Source: Elusimicrobiota bacterium (GTDB lineage: Bacteria; Elusimicrobiota; Elusimicrobia; UBA1565; UBA9628). Taken from it: a DNA stretch of 64,000 bases. The stretch is taken from assembly GCA_003452935.1 (NCBI GenBank), contig DMMY01000031.1:1-64000 (forward strand), read 5' to 3'. Positions 29,170 to 38,040 of this stretch are shown here, piece after piece. Within the stretch, counting starts at the first letter, position 1; each line of letters opens with the position of its first letter. Under the pieces are notes generated by a model, which saw nothing but the letters and a program-made list of their open reading frames with translations, was not told the DNA's origin and did not search any database. Both the position numbers and the translations under genes were made by a program.

Positions 29170-29270
29170 CGCGTTCCGTTGAACCGCGCGCTGCGCCCGG
29201 AGTCGATCGAGTAGTTCCGCATCGTTGGCGGTCTTGTAGTGGCTTGGCCCCATTTGATTTAATTGCAGCG

Positions 29271-29708
29271 ATGAGCCAGGAGGGGGAAGGCGCCAGCACG
29301 GCCGGCAAGGTCGTGATGGTAGTCGACGACGACGACAGCGTCCGGGAGCTTCTGGAATTCGTGATCCGGAAGGAAGGCTTCCGCGTGGAGACCGCCAGCG
29401 ACGGGGCGGAGGGGCTGCGCAAGATACAGGCTCTCATGCCCGATCTGATCGTCCTGGACCTGATGCTTCCCCGTTACGGCGGATTCGACGTTTTGCGGCA
29501 GCTCCAAGGCGGCGAGACCAGCCGGATTCCGATCATCATCATTACCGGGCGCTATACGGACCGGACGACCGCGGAGATGATCCGGCAGGAGTCGAACGTC
29601 CTGGACTTCATGGAAAAGCCCATCAAGCCGCCGGTTATGGCCATGGCCCTCCACAAGATATTAAAGACCAAGCCGCCGGAACTGGGCTCGGGTTCTTCCC
29701 AAGGTTGA
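29271..29708 (+). CDS. Single-domain response regulator (tandem copy 1)
   Basis: A 145-residue receiver. Acidic pocket VVDDDDSV, phospho-acceptor Asp63 (LIVLDLMLP), switch Thr92 (IITGRYTD) and Lys116 (FMEKPIKP) are all present. The start ATG lies 7 bases after TTTAAT, which is 18 bases after TTGTAG, so this too may be leaderless. It is followed 4 bp later by a paralogous receiver with which it shares the whole core. Without an output domain it must act on a protein partner. Confidence 0.9.
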   Translation: MSQEGEGASTAGKVVMVVDDDDSVRELLEFVIRKEGFRVETASDGAEGLRKIQALMPDLIVLDLMLPRYGGFDVLRQLQGGETSRIPIIIITGRYTDRTTAEMIRQESNVLDFMEKPIKPPVMAMALHKILKTKPPELGSGSSQG

Positions 29709-29712
29709 ACGC

Positions 29713-30195
29713 ATGAGGATGGAGGAGGAGGGTCTTTCGGACTCGCAACTCATTGACCCGCGCGAAAAGCTGGTCCTCTTGGTCGATGACGACGAGAGCC
29801 TCCTGGAGCTCCTGGAGCACGTGGTGCAGAAGGAGGGCTTCAGGACCGACCGGGCCATGGACGGTCCGGAGGCCTTGCGCAAGGTCGACGCCCTGATGCC
29901 CGACCTTATCCTGCTGGACTTCATGCTGCCCGGCAAGGGAGGCTACGAGGTCCTCCGTGAACTCCAATCCGGGGGCAACGGCCACATTCCCGTCGTCGTC
30001 ATCACCGGCCGGCAGCTGGACCGCAAGCAAATCGAGATGGTCCGCCTGGAGTCCAACGTCAAGGAGTTCTTCATCAAGCCTCTGCGCCCGGCGATTCTCA
30101 CCTCACTGCTGCACAACCTCCTCAAGACCAGGCCGCCGGACATCAACCGCGGCCCGGGCAGCGATCGCGGCCCCTTAAGCGGTGGCATACTCTGA
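29713..30195 (+). CDS. Single-domain response regulator (tandem copy 2)
   Basis: A 160-residue receiver, paralogue of the one just upstream. Pocket VDDDESLL, Asp69 (ILLDFMLP), Thr98 (VVITGRQLD) and Lys122 (FIKPL) are intact. An N-terminal extension of about 18 residues and a Gly/Pro-rich tail differ from copy 1. It overlaps the next gene by 14 bp. The pair probably arose by duplication. Confidence 0.9.
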   Translation: MRMEEEGLSDSQLIDPREKLVLLVDDDESLLELLEHVVQKEGFRTDRAMDGPEALRKVDALMPDLILLDFMLPGKGGYEVLRELQSGGNGHIPVVVITGRQLDRKQIEMVRLESNVKEFFIKPLRPAILTSLLHNLLKTRPPDINRGPGSDRGPLSGGIL

Positions 30196-30646
30196 TTTGA
30201 AGCGGGCGGCTCTCGCGTTCTTGGCCTGCGGCTTGGCCGTTTACGGCGTCGTTTACATGGATGTCGTGCTGCGCGCCCGCGCCGCCTATCTGGAAGGAGA
30301 GAAATATCTGGAATGGGACCGGCGGCCGGAACTCAAGCGGGCCCATCTCGATGCCCTGCTGGCCCGCAAGGAGAGCCGCCTGCGCCGGGAGCGGCAGGCC
30401 GGCCGCTTCAGCGACGAGGAATTGGCGCAGCGCCTGACCCTGGCGCGATTCGAGCGCGACGAGGCCATGAAGGAGAGCGCGCTGAAATACGCCTTTGTCT
30501 GGTTTCAGACGGCCGTGGAACTTTTCTCTCCGCCGGAGAGCCGCTGGGTGAGGCTTTCCCGGCGGAAGATGGCCGCGGCGCGGGAGCTCTGGAAAAAAGA
30601 GCTCGACGCCAAGAAGATACCGTATCAGGACTACATGCTGGACTGA
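30182..30646 (+). CDS. Single-pass membrane protein, function unknown
   Basis: A 154-residue protein from a GTG that overlaps the second receiver by 14 bp. One membrane helix (about 9-30) is followed by a strongly charged helical region (Lys/Arg/Glu about 40-110) that should form a coiled coil. No family recognised. Its coupling to the two receivers suggests a shared operon. Confidence 0.65.
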   Translation: MAYSDLKRAALAFLACGLAVYGVVYMDVVLRARAAYLEGEKYLEWDRRPELKRAHLDALLARKESRLRRERQAGRFSDEELAQRLTLARFERDEAMKESALKYAFVWFQTAVELFSPPESRWVRLSRRKMAAARELWKKELDAKKIPYQDYMLD

Positions 30647-30666
30647 TCCGGCATGCCGCCAAGAAC

Positions 30667-31404
30667 ATGGCCCTTTTAGCCGTAGGCCTGGCCCTATTGC
30701 CCACCGCCGTGCTGACCATGTTCGTCGCGGTCCGGACCCTGGGGCGCCTCGCCTGGCATTCTCCGTCGGCGTGGCCCTTCACGGCCGGAGCCGTCCTGGC
30801 GCTTCTATTGTGGCTGGCGGGGCTCTGCGCCGCCGGGCTCGGACGAGGCCTGCCGGCCCGGACTCTGCTGGCGCTGCGCTGGATATATGTCTTCGGGCAC
30901 GAGTTCACGCATGCCCTCGCCGCCTGGGCCATGGGCGCCGAGGTCCACGCCATGGAGGTCCGCAGCGACGGCGGCCACGTGGATATGTCCCGGTCGGGCG
31001 CGCTCATCTCCCTGGCGCCGTATTGCCTTCCGGTCTATACGGCCGCGGTCGTTATCGGCTGCAAAGCCCTCTTATGGCTGCGCCCCGGATGCTTGAGCTT
31101 GAGCGTGTTCTGGGGGCTGGTGGGCCTGACCTTGGCCGGCCATCTTCTGATGACCGGGGAATGCCTATGGACGAGGCGTCAGCCCGACTTGGCCGCGGCT
31201 GGAGGGATCATATTCTCCCTGGCGGTCATCGCGATCGTCAACGGCTGGGTGGTTCTGCTGCTGGCCAAGGCGCTCTTTCCCCATGCCGTGTCGTTGCTGG
31301 ATCCCTTGCGCCAGGTCGCGGCATGGTCTAGGGCTTGCTGGCTGGGGAGCTTCAAGTTCTTGAAAGACCTTTTCGGCCCGATTCTGGCGAGGTATCCGGC
31401 ATGA
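30667..31404 (+). CDS. Membrane zinc metalloprotease-like protein (M50-like)
   Basis: A 245-residue polytopic membrane protein with about 6 hydrophobic segments. A HEFTH motif (78-82) lies at the end of a membrane helix, and SLAPYCLPVY follows about 35 residues later, as in M50-like membrane zincins. I do not see the NPDG-type motif of classical site-2 proteases. Substrate unknown. The frame is open far upstream inside the previous gene, so I take the first ATG after that gene. Its stop overlaps the next start (ATGA), linking it to the lipid-kinase-like gene. Confidence 0.72.
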   Translation: MALLAVGLALLPTAVLTMFVAVRTLGRLAWHSPSAWPFTAGAVLALLLWLAGLCAAGLGRGLPARTLLALRWIYVFGHEFTHALAAWAMGAEVHAMEVRSDGGHVDMSRSGALISLAPYCLPVYTAAVVIGCKALLWLRPGCLSLSVFWGLVGLTLAGHLLMTGECLWTRRQPDLAAAGGIIFSLAVIAIVNGWVVLLLAKALFPHAVSLLDPLRQVAAWSRACWLGSFKFLKDLFGPILARYPA

Positions 31405-31994
31405 ACGGTTCCTTGAAGGGTGAACTCGGCCGAAAGGCCTTCCACATGCTGTCCTTGGTCTATCTCGCCGTCTATCACTGGCTCGGCTTTCCCCGCGCCG
31501 TCATGGCGCTGGGAGCCTGGCTCGTGTTCGTGACCGCGGTGGAGGCCGGGCGCTTTTATTCGGATCGGCTGAGCCGCGGCCTGCAATGGATTTTCCGCGG
31601 CATGATTCGCCAAACCGAGCAACGCTCTTTTTCCGGAATTTTCCACACCACCATGGGCTCGTTTTTGACCGTGCTCCTGGCCGGCGGCCATGCGCGGATC
31701 GTGACCGCGGCCCTGGCCTGGCTGGCCCTGGGCGACGCCGCCGCGGCTTTGGCGGGCAAGACCCTCGGCCGCCATCCCATCGCTGGCGGCCGCAAGTCCC
31801 TGGAAGGCAGCCTGGCTTGCCTGGCGACCTGTCTGGCCGTCGGGCTGGCCCTGGGCCTAAGACCCGCGGCGGCGCTGGCGGGTTCGTTGGCGGCCACGAT
31901 CGCCGAACTCCTGCCGTCGACCCGTTTTTACAATGACAATCTTTTCATGCCGGTGGCCGCCGCCGCGGCGCTGCTGGCCTTTGGAGCGCGCTGA
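31401..31994 (+). CDS. Dolichol-kinase/CTP-dependent diacylglycerol kinase-like membrane protein
   Basis: A 197-residue protein with about 5-6 hydrophobic segments. The family signature is LALGDAAAALAGKTLGRHPIAGGRKSLEGSLA, with FYNDNL near the C-terminus. This is the DGK1/SEC59/VTE5 and CDP-DAG synthase-related family, which phosphorylates a lipid alcohol with CTP. A polyprenol or diacylglycerol is a possible substrate. Start by ATGA overlap with the zincin gene and TGATG overlap with asnB. Making a polyprenyl phosphate would fit the glycan theme of the window. Confidence 0.82.
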   Translation: MNGSLKGELGRKAFHMLSLVYLAVYHWLGFPRAVMALGAWLVFVTAVEAGRFYSDRLSRGLQWIFRGMIRQTEQRSFSGIFHTTMGSFLTVLLAGGHARIVTAALAWLALGDAAAALAGKTLGRHPIAGGRKSLEGSLACLATCLAVGLALGLRPAAALAGSLAATIAELLPSTRFYNDNLFMPVAAAAALLAFGAR

Positions 31995-33907
31995 TGTGCG
32001 GCATATTCGGGGTCTTCGCGCAGGGCGGCGCTCCCCTGGACCCGGATCGCGTCCGCGGGGAGCTGCAAGCCGCGGGCGAGGCCATAGCGCACCGCGGCCC
32101 GGACGCGTCCGGGATCGTCGTCCGTCCGCGGCTCGGCTTCGGCCATAGACGGCTCTCCATCCTCGACCTCAATGTCAGGTCCAATCAGCCCATGAGTTCC
32201 CCGGACCAGTCCGTTCTGGTCACATATAACGGCGAGATCTATAATTTCCGGGAACTGCGCTCCCAACTGGAAGGCGAGGGCCCGGGTTTCTCCACCACCA
32301 GCGACACGGAAGTCCTTATCCGCGGCTATCAGCGCTGGGGGCTGGCGGGTCTGCTGGCTCGAGCCGCCGGCATGTTCGCTTTCGCTCTTTATGACGGGAC
32401 TTCGGGCCGCCTGTACCTGGCCCGTGATCGCGCGGGAAAGAAGCCGCTTTATTGGGCCCAAGGCGACGGCCGGATCTATTTTTGCTCGGAGTTGCAGGGG
32501 CTCTTCAAGTTATGGCCCGGTCCCCGGCGCCTGAATCCGCAAGGCCTGGAGAGTTATCTCGCTCTTAAATTCGTGCCCGCGCCGGGGACCCTTTTCGATG
32601 GGGTCAACAAGGTCCCGCCCGGTCATTACCTGGAGTTCGGGCCCGAAGGACAAACTCGTTGCGTCGAGTATTGGAATCCCCTCGTGAAACGCGGCGGCGG
32701 CCCGGCCCAGGGCCAAGCGCTCGAAATGGTGGAACGGGCCCTGGATCTGGCCGTGCGACGGCGTCTGGTCAGCGACGTTCCGGTCTGCGTGTTTTTGAGC
32801 GGCGGGATAGATTCGAGCCTCATCGTGGATCGTATCGCCGCGGCCGGCGCCCGGGGGACCGCGGCCTACACGGTCGGCTACGGCGACATGCCGGGCTACA
32901 ATGAGTTCGAATACGCGCGTCTCGTGGCCCGGAAATATCCGGTGGATCACCGGGAAATTAATATCAGCTCCCGCGAGGTCCTGGGGGTCCTCCAGGACGA
33001 CGCCATGGTCCTCGACGATCCCATCTCCGACTGGGTCTGGGTGCCGCTCCATTTTCTCTCGCGGAGGGCCCGCGCCGACGGCTTCAAGGTGGTGCTGCTG
33101 GGCGAGGGCGCCGATGAGATATTCGTCGGCTATGACGTCATGCTCAAAGGCCTATCCCAACTTGAGAGATTCTCGAAGCCGGGCTGGCAAGCCCTGGCGC
33201 GCTGCGCCTACGCGTTGGGCCGGCCGCTCTATGCGCTCACGCACCGGGGCCACCGCAGGTTCGACCTGCTTCGGAGGGCGGCCCGGGATTTGCCGGTTTA
33301 TTGGGGCAGCTCCATCGGGTTTCCGGCGACGCAGCGCCATCAGATCGCGGGTCCGGCCCTGGTCGAGACCGGCCGCGATCCGGCGGGCGAGTTCATCGCC
33401 GGCCTCTATCGCCGCTATGCGCAGGCCGCGGCCGATCCCTCGGACCTGCTCAATCTGGTCAGCTTCATCGAATTCTACACCAAGATGGGGGAAGTCCTGC
33501 TGCACCGGGTCGACCGCGTCTCCATGCGGCATTCGCTCGAGGCCCGGGCGCCCTTCCTGGATCACGAACTCTGCGAATTGGCGTTTTCCCTTCCCGGAAA
33601 CGTCAAGTGCCCCGGCCGCCGGCTCAAAGGCCTGCTCAAGGAGATCGCTCTCAAGCGGCTTCCCTCCGAGGTCGTGACGCGGCCGAAGATGGGTTTTTCC
33701 TTCCCGTTCAAGGAATGGCTGCGCGGCCCTCTGGCTCCGGCGGTCCAATCCGTTTTCGCGGACAGCGGCCTGTTCCGGGACGGCTGGCTCGACGGAGCCT
33801 TCTGCCGGGCCCTGCTGCGCGAGCATCAGCAGGGCCGCGCGGACCATGCCTCCCGTCTTTGGATGATCTATTCCCTGGCGCGCTGGTATGACCGATGGCT
33901 GCCATAA
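31994..33907 (+). CDS. asnB: Asparagine synthetase, glutamine-hydrolysing
   Basis: A 637-residue class B enzyme. Cys2 directly after the initiator Met (MCGIFGVF) is the glutaminase nucleophile. The synthetase domain carries the SGGIDSS pyrophosphate loop from about Ser269. In glycan and exopolysaccharide clusters, AsnB homologues often serve as amidotransferases that modify uronic acids or peptides. The gene lies between a lipid-kinase-like gene and a GT4 enzyme and overlaps the latter by 13 bp, so either role is possible. Confidence 0.93.
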   Translation: MCGIFGVFAQGGAPLDPDRVRGELQAAGEAIAHRGPDASGIVVRPRLGFGHRRLSILDLNVRSNQPMSSPDQSVLVTYNGEIYNFRELRSQLEGEGPGFSTTSDTEVLIRGYQRWGLAGLLARAAGMFAFALYDGTSGRLYLARDRAGKKPLYWAQGDGRIYFCSELQGLFKLWPGPRRLNPQGLESYLALKFVPAPGTLFDGVNKVPPGHYLEFGPEGQTRCVEYWNPLVKRGGGPAQGQALEMVERALDLAVRRRLVSDVPVCVFLSGGIDSSLIVDRIAAAGARGTAAYTVGYGDMPGYNEFEYARLVARKYPVDHREINISSREVLGVLQDDAMVLDDPISDWVWVPLHFLSRRARADGFKVVLLGEGADEIFVGYDVMLKGLSQLERFSKPGWQALARCAYALGRPLYALTHRGHRRFDLLRRAARDLPVYWGSSIGFPATQRHQIAGPALVETGRDPAGEFIAGLYRRYAQAAADPSDLLNLVSFIEFYTKMGEVLLHRVDRVSMRHSLEARAPFLDHELCELAFSLPGNVKCPGRRLKGLLKEIALKRLPSEVVTRPKMGFSFPFKEWLRGPLAPAVQSVFADSGLFRDGWLDGAFCRALLREHQQGRADHASRLWMIYSLARWYDRWLP

Positions 33908-35037
33908 AGATCGCCATCGTCTGCCGGCGGGTCAAGGGTTTGAGCGGCACCACGACCACCATCCTCGAGCACGGCCGCCGTCTGGCGGGTCTGGGCTGGG
34001 ACGTGCACGTTTACGGCGAGTCTTTGGATCGCGTCAAGCTTCGCGCCGCGGGCATTCAAGAGCATTCCATTCCGGCGTGGCCGTGGGGCAGCTATCTCAA
34101 ACGCCGGCTCTTCGCCGTGGTTTGCGACCGCCTGCTGGCGCGCGGCGGTTTTGACCTGGTGCACGGGCATGGAGACAATTTCCGTCAGGATATCCTCAGC
34201 CTTCACAACTGCGTGCACGCCGCGCATCTGGCCGTGCATTCGACGCCCCTGCCCGCGCAGTCGAGCGTGGGCCGCGTCCACGCGCGCATGCTTTCCGAGG
34301 GCCGGTTCCGGCTGCTGATCGCCAACTCGCGGCTTATGCGCGATGAGGTCTGCGAGCGCTTCGGCGTGCCTCCGGAGAAGATCGAGGTCATCTATCCCGG
34401 TTTCGACCCCGGGCGCTTTAGGGCCTGTGACCGCGCGGCTTTGAGGGAGCCGGCCCGCCGCGAACTAGGCGTGGGCGAGGGGGACATCCTTTTCGGTCTG
34501 ATCACTTCCGGCGACTTCGTCAAGCGCGGAGTGGGAGTTTTTCTCAGGGCTTTGGGCCGGGTCCGGCGCCGGGGCATAGCGGCCCGGGCCGTGGTCATCG
34601 GAAAGGAGTCCAGGCTCGCTCCTTATCTGCGCCAGGCCTCGGCCGAGGGCGTGGCCGAGGCCGTCTCGTTTCTGCCGCCCGCCGCGGACGTCGCGCCCTG
34701 GTTCCACTGCCTGGACGTTTACGCGCATCCCGCCCGTTATGAGGAGTTCGGCCAGAGCGTGCAGGAAGCCTTGGCCTGCGGCGTGCCGGTTTTAACCGGC
34801 AGGCAGGTGGGCGCGGCCGAGCTCATCGCCGGCGAGGCGCGGGATTGGCTTCTCGACAGCGGCGGGCCGGAGGAGCTCGGCGATCGCATGGAGGCGCTGG
34901 CTCGGGACGCCGGGCTGCGCCAGAGGTTGGGCGCGCTGGGGCCGGCCGCGGTGGCGGAAAACACCTGGGAGCGCAATTTCGCCAAGACCCTGGCCTGTTA
35001 CGAGCGGCTGCTCAAAGAGCCGGCGCGGCTTCCTTAA
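33895..35037 (+). CDS. GT4 family glycosyltransferase
   Basis: A 380-residue GT-B enzyme. The N-terminal domain starts IAIVCRRVKGLSGTTTTILEHGRRL. The C-terminal domain holds the donor-binding block PARYEEFGQSVQEALACGVPVLTG with the family's E-x7-E arrangement, and VIYPGFDPGRF marks the domain joint. It probably adds a hexose to a lipid-linked or LPS-type acceptor. It is the last gene of the run that starts at 30667. Confidence 0.92.
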   Translation: MAAIKIAIVCRRVKGLSGTTTTILEHGRRLAGLGWDVHVYGESLDRVKLRAAGIQEHSIPAWPWGSYLKRRLFAVVCDRLLARGGFDLVHGHGDNFRQDILSLHNCVHAAHLAVHSTPLPAQSSVGRVHARMLSEGRFRLLIANSRLMRDEVCERFGVPPEKIEVIYPGFDPGRFRACDRAALREPARRELGVGEGDILFGLITSGDFVKRGVGVFLRALGRVRRRGIAARAVVIGKESRLAPYLRQASAEGVAEAVSFLPPAADVAPWFHCLDVYAHPARYEEFGQSVQEALACGVPVLTGRQVGAAELIAGEARDWLLDSGGPEELGDRMEALARDAGLRQRLGALGPAAVAENTWERNFAKTLACYERLLKEPARLP

Positions 35038-35415
35038 GCGAGATTCAACGCGCTGGCGCGCTTTGAATGTCAGGGCAGCCGCCGAATTCATTGCCCTGGC
35101 GTGCGACTCCTGTCAAACCAATGTATTTCCGCGCATCGCTTTGACAGGGAATTGCAAAGCATGCGGGCCAGGGTTGGAGGGGCGGTGTTTAGGGGCCTGT
35201 TATCAGATTCCCGTTTCGGAGCGTCTTTGCGCGCGAATCTCGCGATTTTATAATAACGCTGACTGGAGCTGCGGTGGGAACTTTCTGGGACAAGGCGCTT
35301 TTATTTGACCTTCTCTTGACGCTTTCCGGCTAATTTATGGTAGGGCCTCTGGGCCTCGTCGGTCGACACGGCGAATGCGCTCTTTGCGGGATGAAGTGTC
35401 GAAAGGGGTAATATT
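35038..35415. other. Intergenic region (378 bp) with two stem-loops
   Basis: No convincing gene here; a short open frame at 35063-35308 has no ribosome site and an unlikely composition. Two inverted repeats stand close together: 35071-35077/35092-35098 and 35109-35117/35140-35148. They may form the end signal of the operon that stops at 35037. A promoter-like TATAAT at 35249-35254 lies downstream. Confidence 0.55.
35227..35254 (+). promoter_or_regulatory. Possible promoter for the YtxH gene
   Basis: TTGCGC (35227-35232), 16 bases, perfect TATAAT (35249-35254). This would give a leader of about 155 bases before the ATG at 35416. Confidence 0.4.
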
Positions 35416-35691
35416 ATGCCGATAGAAGAAAAGGGTTCAAGTTGGGGTTTCCTGTTCGGCGGAGCCGCGCTGGGCGTGGCGATGGGCGCCGTCCTGGGCG
35501 TGCTTTTCGCCCCCAAGTCGGGCAGCGAGCCCCGCCGGCAGATTGGGGACTGGCTCCAGGAGAAGCGCGATGAAGGCGCGGAACTTCTGGCCAAGATCAG
35601 GGAGGAGAGCCGGCACAAAAAGGAACAGGTGGCGGCCGCGTTGCGAGCCGGCCGGCAGGCGTACGCGGAGTCAGCGAAGCATGGCGGATAA
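35416..35691 (+). CDS. YtxH-like small membrane protein
   Basis: A 91-residue protein. An AAAGGGG ribosome site precedes the ATG. The hydrophobic Gly/Ala helix (about 10-32, FLFGGAALGVAMGAVLGVLFAPKSG) followed by SEPRRQIGDWL and a charged helix is the YtxH pattern. YtxH proteins are stress-linked membrane proteins without a known activity. It lies 66 bp ahead of the AsmA-like gene. Confidence 0.82.
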   Translation: MPIEEKGSSWGFLFGGAALGVAMGAVLGVLFAPKSGSEPRRQIGDWLQEKRDEGAELLAKIREESRHKKEQVAAALRAGRQAYAESAKHGG

Positions 35692-35757
35692 AGGGGATGC
35701 CGTTTTTTCGACGGCCTGCGCCAAGACAAGATCGCGCATTTGGTAGAATTGCCGGAC

Positions 35758-38025
35758 ATGCCCCAGACGGTCAAGAAGAAGAAAGGTTTTTTCTATTACT
35801 CCTGGCGTGGATTGGGGTATCTGGTCCGCGGGTTTTTGCGCGGGCTGGGACTCACGTTCCTGCTGTGTTTTCTTTTGGCCGTGATCGCCTACGTGGGGCT
35901 GCGCGCCACGTTCGACGAGGAGCGCATCAAGTCCGTGTTCGTCGACCAGCTTCAGTCGCGGCTGCGCCGGCCGGTTCAGATCGATCGCGTCCTCCTGACG
36001 CCGCATGGAGTCAAGCTGCGGGGCGTGCGGGTCGTCGAGAAGCCCTCCGTGCCGGGACAATATCTTCTGACCAGCGACGCGGTCTTGGTCACGGTCAAGC
36101 TTTCCTCCCTGCCTCGCCTGCGCCTGGACTTGGGCGAGGTCAAGTTCGTCTCCCCCTACATCCAGCTCCTGCGCGACGATGCCGGCGGCTGGAACGTGTC
36201 GGATATCTTCCTCTCGACGCATTCGGCCCAATCCATGCCGGTGGGGAGGCTTTCTTTGCCCGTGTCATTTGCCGCGGAACTCACGGTTGTCGAGCGCGGC
36301 GTCATAAAGGTGGAGGACCGGCTCAAGCAAACCAGCTATCGTTTCGGGAACGTCAATCTGGCGGTGCGCAGCTTCGCCGTCGACCGGCCTTTTTCCCTCG
36401 CCGCGGAATGCGACAACATAAGCACCCTGGCGGGCCGGAGCATTTCTACGACCTTGGCTCTGGAGGGCGCGGTCTCCCTGGCCGGCTTTGACTGGTCCGA
36501 GGCCTACCTGCGGGCCAACAAGCTCGTCTTGACGGTGGACGGCCGCACCATCCAGGGCACGGCGGGCCTGACGGGACTGCCTCCCACGGAAATTGACGTC
36601 GAGGCGAGCTTTCCGGACCTGGGTCCGCAGGACTGGCGGCGATACTTCGACAAGGAACTGGACCTTAGTCTGCCGGCCAGCCGCTGGCAGCTCAAGGCCG
36701 CGGTTCCGGCTCCCCGCCGTATCCGGATACGGCGCTTGCACGTCGAAAGTCCCCCGCTTTCCGCCAGCGCCATGGGCAGCCTGGACTTCAGCAGCGCTCC
36801 CGCGACCGTCAACGGCGAGGTCAGCGTCGTCAATTTTCCATTAAGTCAGGCCGAGGTCTTCTATCCCCGTTGGCGGCCTTTGGCCTTGCGCGGCATGCTC
36901 ACGGGTTTCGCGGGGCTCAGCGGCCCTTTGAGCCGGCTTCAGCTTGAGCGCGGCAGCCTTGCTGTCAGCCGCGCGGGCGGGCAGTTTTCCAATTTCGCGG
37001 TGAATGGCGGAGATGTTTCGGTCACGGGGTCGGATGGCCTGGAGAAATTCAAGCTGTCCGTCGAGAACGGGCAAGGGGCGCTGTTTGCGAGCCCGTTTTC
37101 CGATCTATCCGTATCGGCGACCCTGGATAAGGCGGACCTGAAGGTCGAGCGGTTCAACGTGCGATTCATCGATTCTCGACTGGCTCTCAAGGCCCGGGTG
37201 CGCAATCTCGCCGATCCCAAGGAGGTGTCCGTCTTGGGGTCCGTGGACCGCCTCCGTTGGGAGGAAGCCCATGGCCTGGTCAGTTCCATCGTGGCGCGGG
37301 TCTCCACCCAGACCGCGCCCGCGCCAGCCGCCCAGCCCCGGACTTGGGTGCGGACTTTCAAGTACGTTATTCCCAAAAAATTCCCCGACACGATCGGGCA
37401 GATCACGATCGGGTCCGTGGCGCATAAAAATTTCGCGTTCAACAACGTGGATCTGCTCTGGGATATCAGGGGAATCTCTCCCAGCCTCAACCGCGTCAGC
37501 GGCGATGTGAAGGTGAGTTTCGGCCCGGGGCGGGTCGCGGACGTCCCGGCGGTGCAGGCCGCCAATAAATTTCTTAGAATAATCTTCCTTCCATTCGTCT
37601 ATATGCATAAGATGAACAATCTCTCCGTCTTCAGCACGGCTACGGCTTATCCGAAGACACTGGACTTCAACCGCATCGAGGGCGAGTATGGGCTTAACAA
37701 GGGCGTGGCCACCACGCGTCTGTTCTATGTGGACAGTCCGCAAGTCGTGGCTTTTGCCGACGGCGCGGCGGATTTCGGCAAGGAAACCGTCAATATGATG
37801 ATCTTGACCCGCCTGACGGGCTATCGCCAGCCGTTGCCGGAGTGGTGGGTCGACGAGCTGGGCCGGCCGGCCATCGCTTTTCGCGTCAAAGGCGACTTGA
37901 ACCTGCCCGACCTGGACCCGCGCCTGAGCAAGATGACCGGAGACGAGATCGAGAAGGCCCTCGATGGGGCCAAGGCCAAGGCCAAGAAGCGCTACGCGGC
38001 GCTGGAGAAACTGCGTGAATTGTAG
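35758..38025 (+). CDS. AsmA-like envelope protein
   Basis: A 755-residue protein. A short basic N-terminus (QTVKKKK) and one membrane helix (about 28-49) anchor a long periplasmic beta-rich chain with the AsmA opening VFVDQLQSRLRRPVQIDRV. The C-terminal region (PLPEWWVDELGRPAIAFRVKGDL) also fits this family. AsmA-like proteins bridge the periplasm and help move phospholipids to the outer membrane. I start at the ATG 35758; a TTG at 35740 would add six residues. TAGAAT ends 8 bases before the ATG and no ribosome site is seen, so it may be leaderless. Confidence 0.8.
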   Translation: MPQTVKKKKGFFYYSWRGLGYLVRGFLRGLGLTFLLCFLLAVIAYVGLRATFDEERIKSVFVDQLQSRLRRPVQIDRVLLTPHGVKLRGVRVVEKPSVPGQYLLTSDAVLVTVKLSSLPRLRLDLGEVKFVSPYIQLLRDDAGGWNVSDIFLSTHSAQSMPVGRLSLPVSFAAELTVVERGVIKVEDRLKQTSYRFGNVNLAVRSFAVDRPFSLAAECDNISTLAGRSISTTLALEGAVSLAGFDWSEAYLRANKLVLTVDGRTIQGTAGLTGLPPTEIDVEASFPDLGPQDWRRYFDKELDLSLPASRWQLKAAVPAPRRIRIRRLHVESPPLSASAMGSLDFSSAPATVNGEVSVVNFPLSQAEVFYPRWRPLALRGMLTGFAGLSGPLSRLQLERGSLAVSRAGGQFSNFAVNGGDVSVTGSDGLEKFKLSVENGQGALFASPFSDLSVSATLDKADLKVERFNVRFIDSRLALKARVRNLADPKEVSVLGSVDRLRWEEAHGLVSSIVARVSTQTAPAPAAQPRTWVRTFKYVIPKKFPDTIGQITIGSVAHKNFAFNNVDLLWDIRGISPSLNRVSGDVKVSFGPGRVADVPAVQAANKFLRIIFLPFVYMHKMNNLSVFSTATAYPKTLDFNRIEGEYGLNKGVATTRLFYVDSPQVVAFADGAADFGKETVNMMILTRLTGYRQPLPEWWVDELGRPAIAFRVKGDLNLPDLDPRLSKMTGDEIEKALDGAKAKAKKRYAALEKLREL

Positions 38026-38040
38026 CCGTGGGGAGGTCAT

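Noticed and set aside
35063..35308. Possible 81-residue protein in the intergenic region
   Set aside because: No ribosome site, no pattern, and it runs through two inverted repeats.
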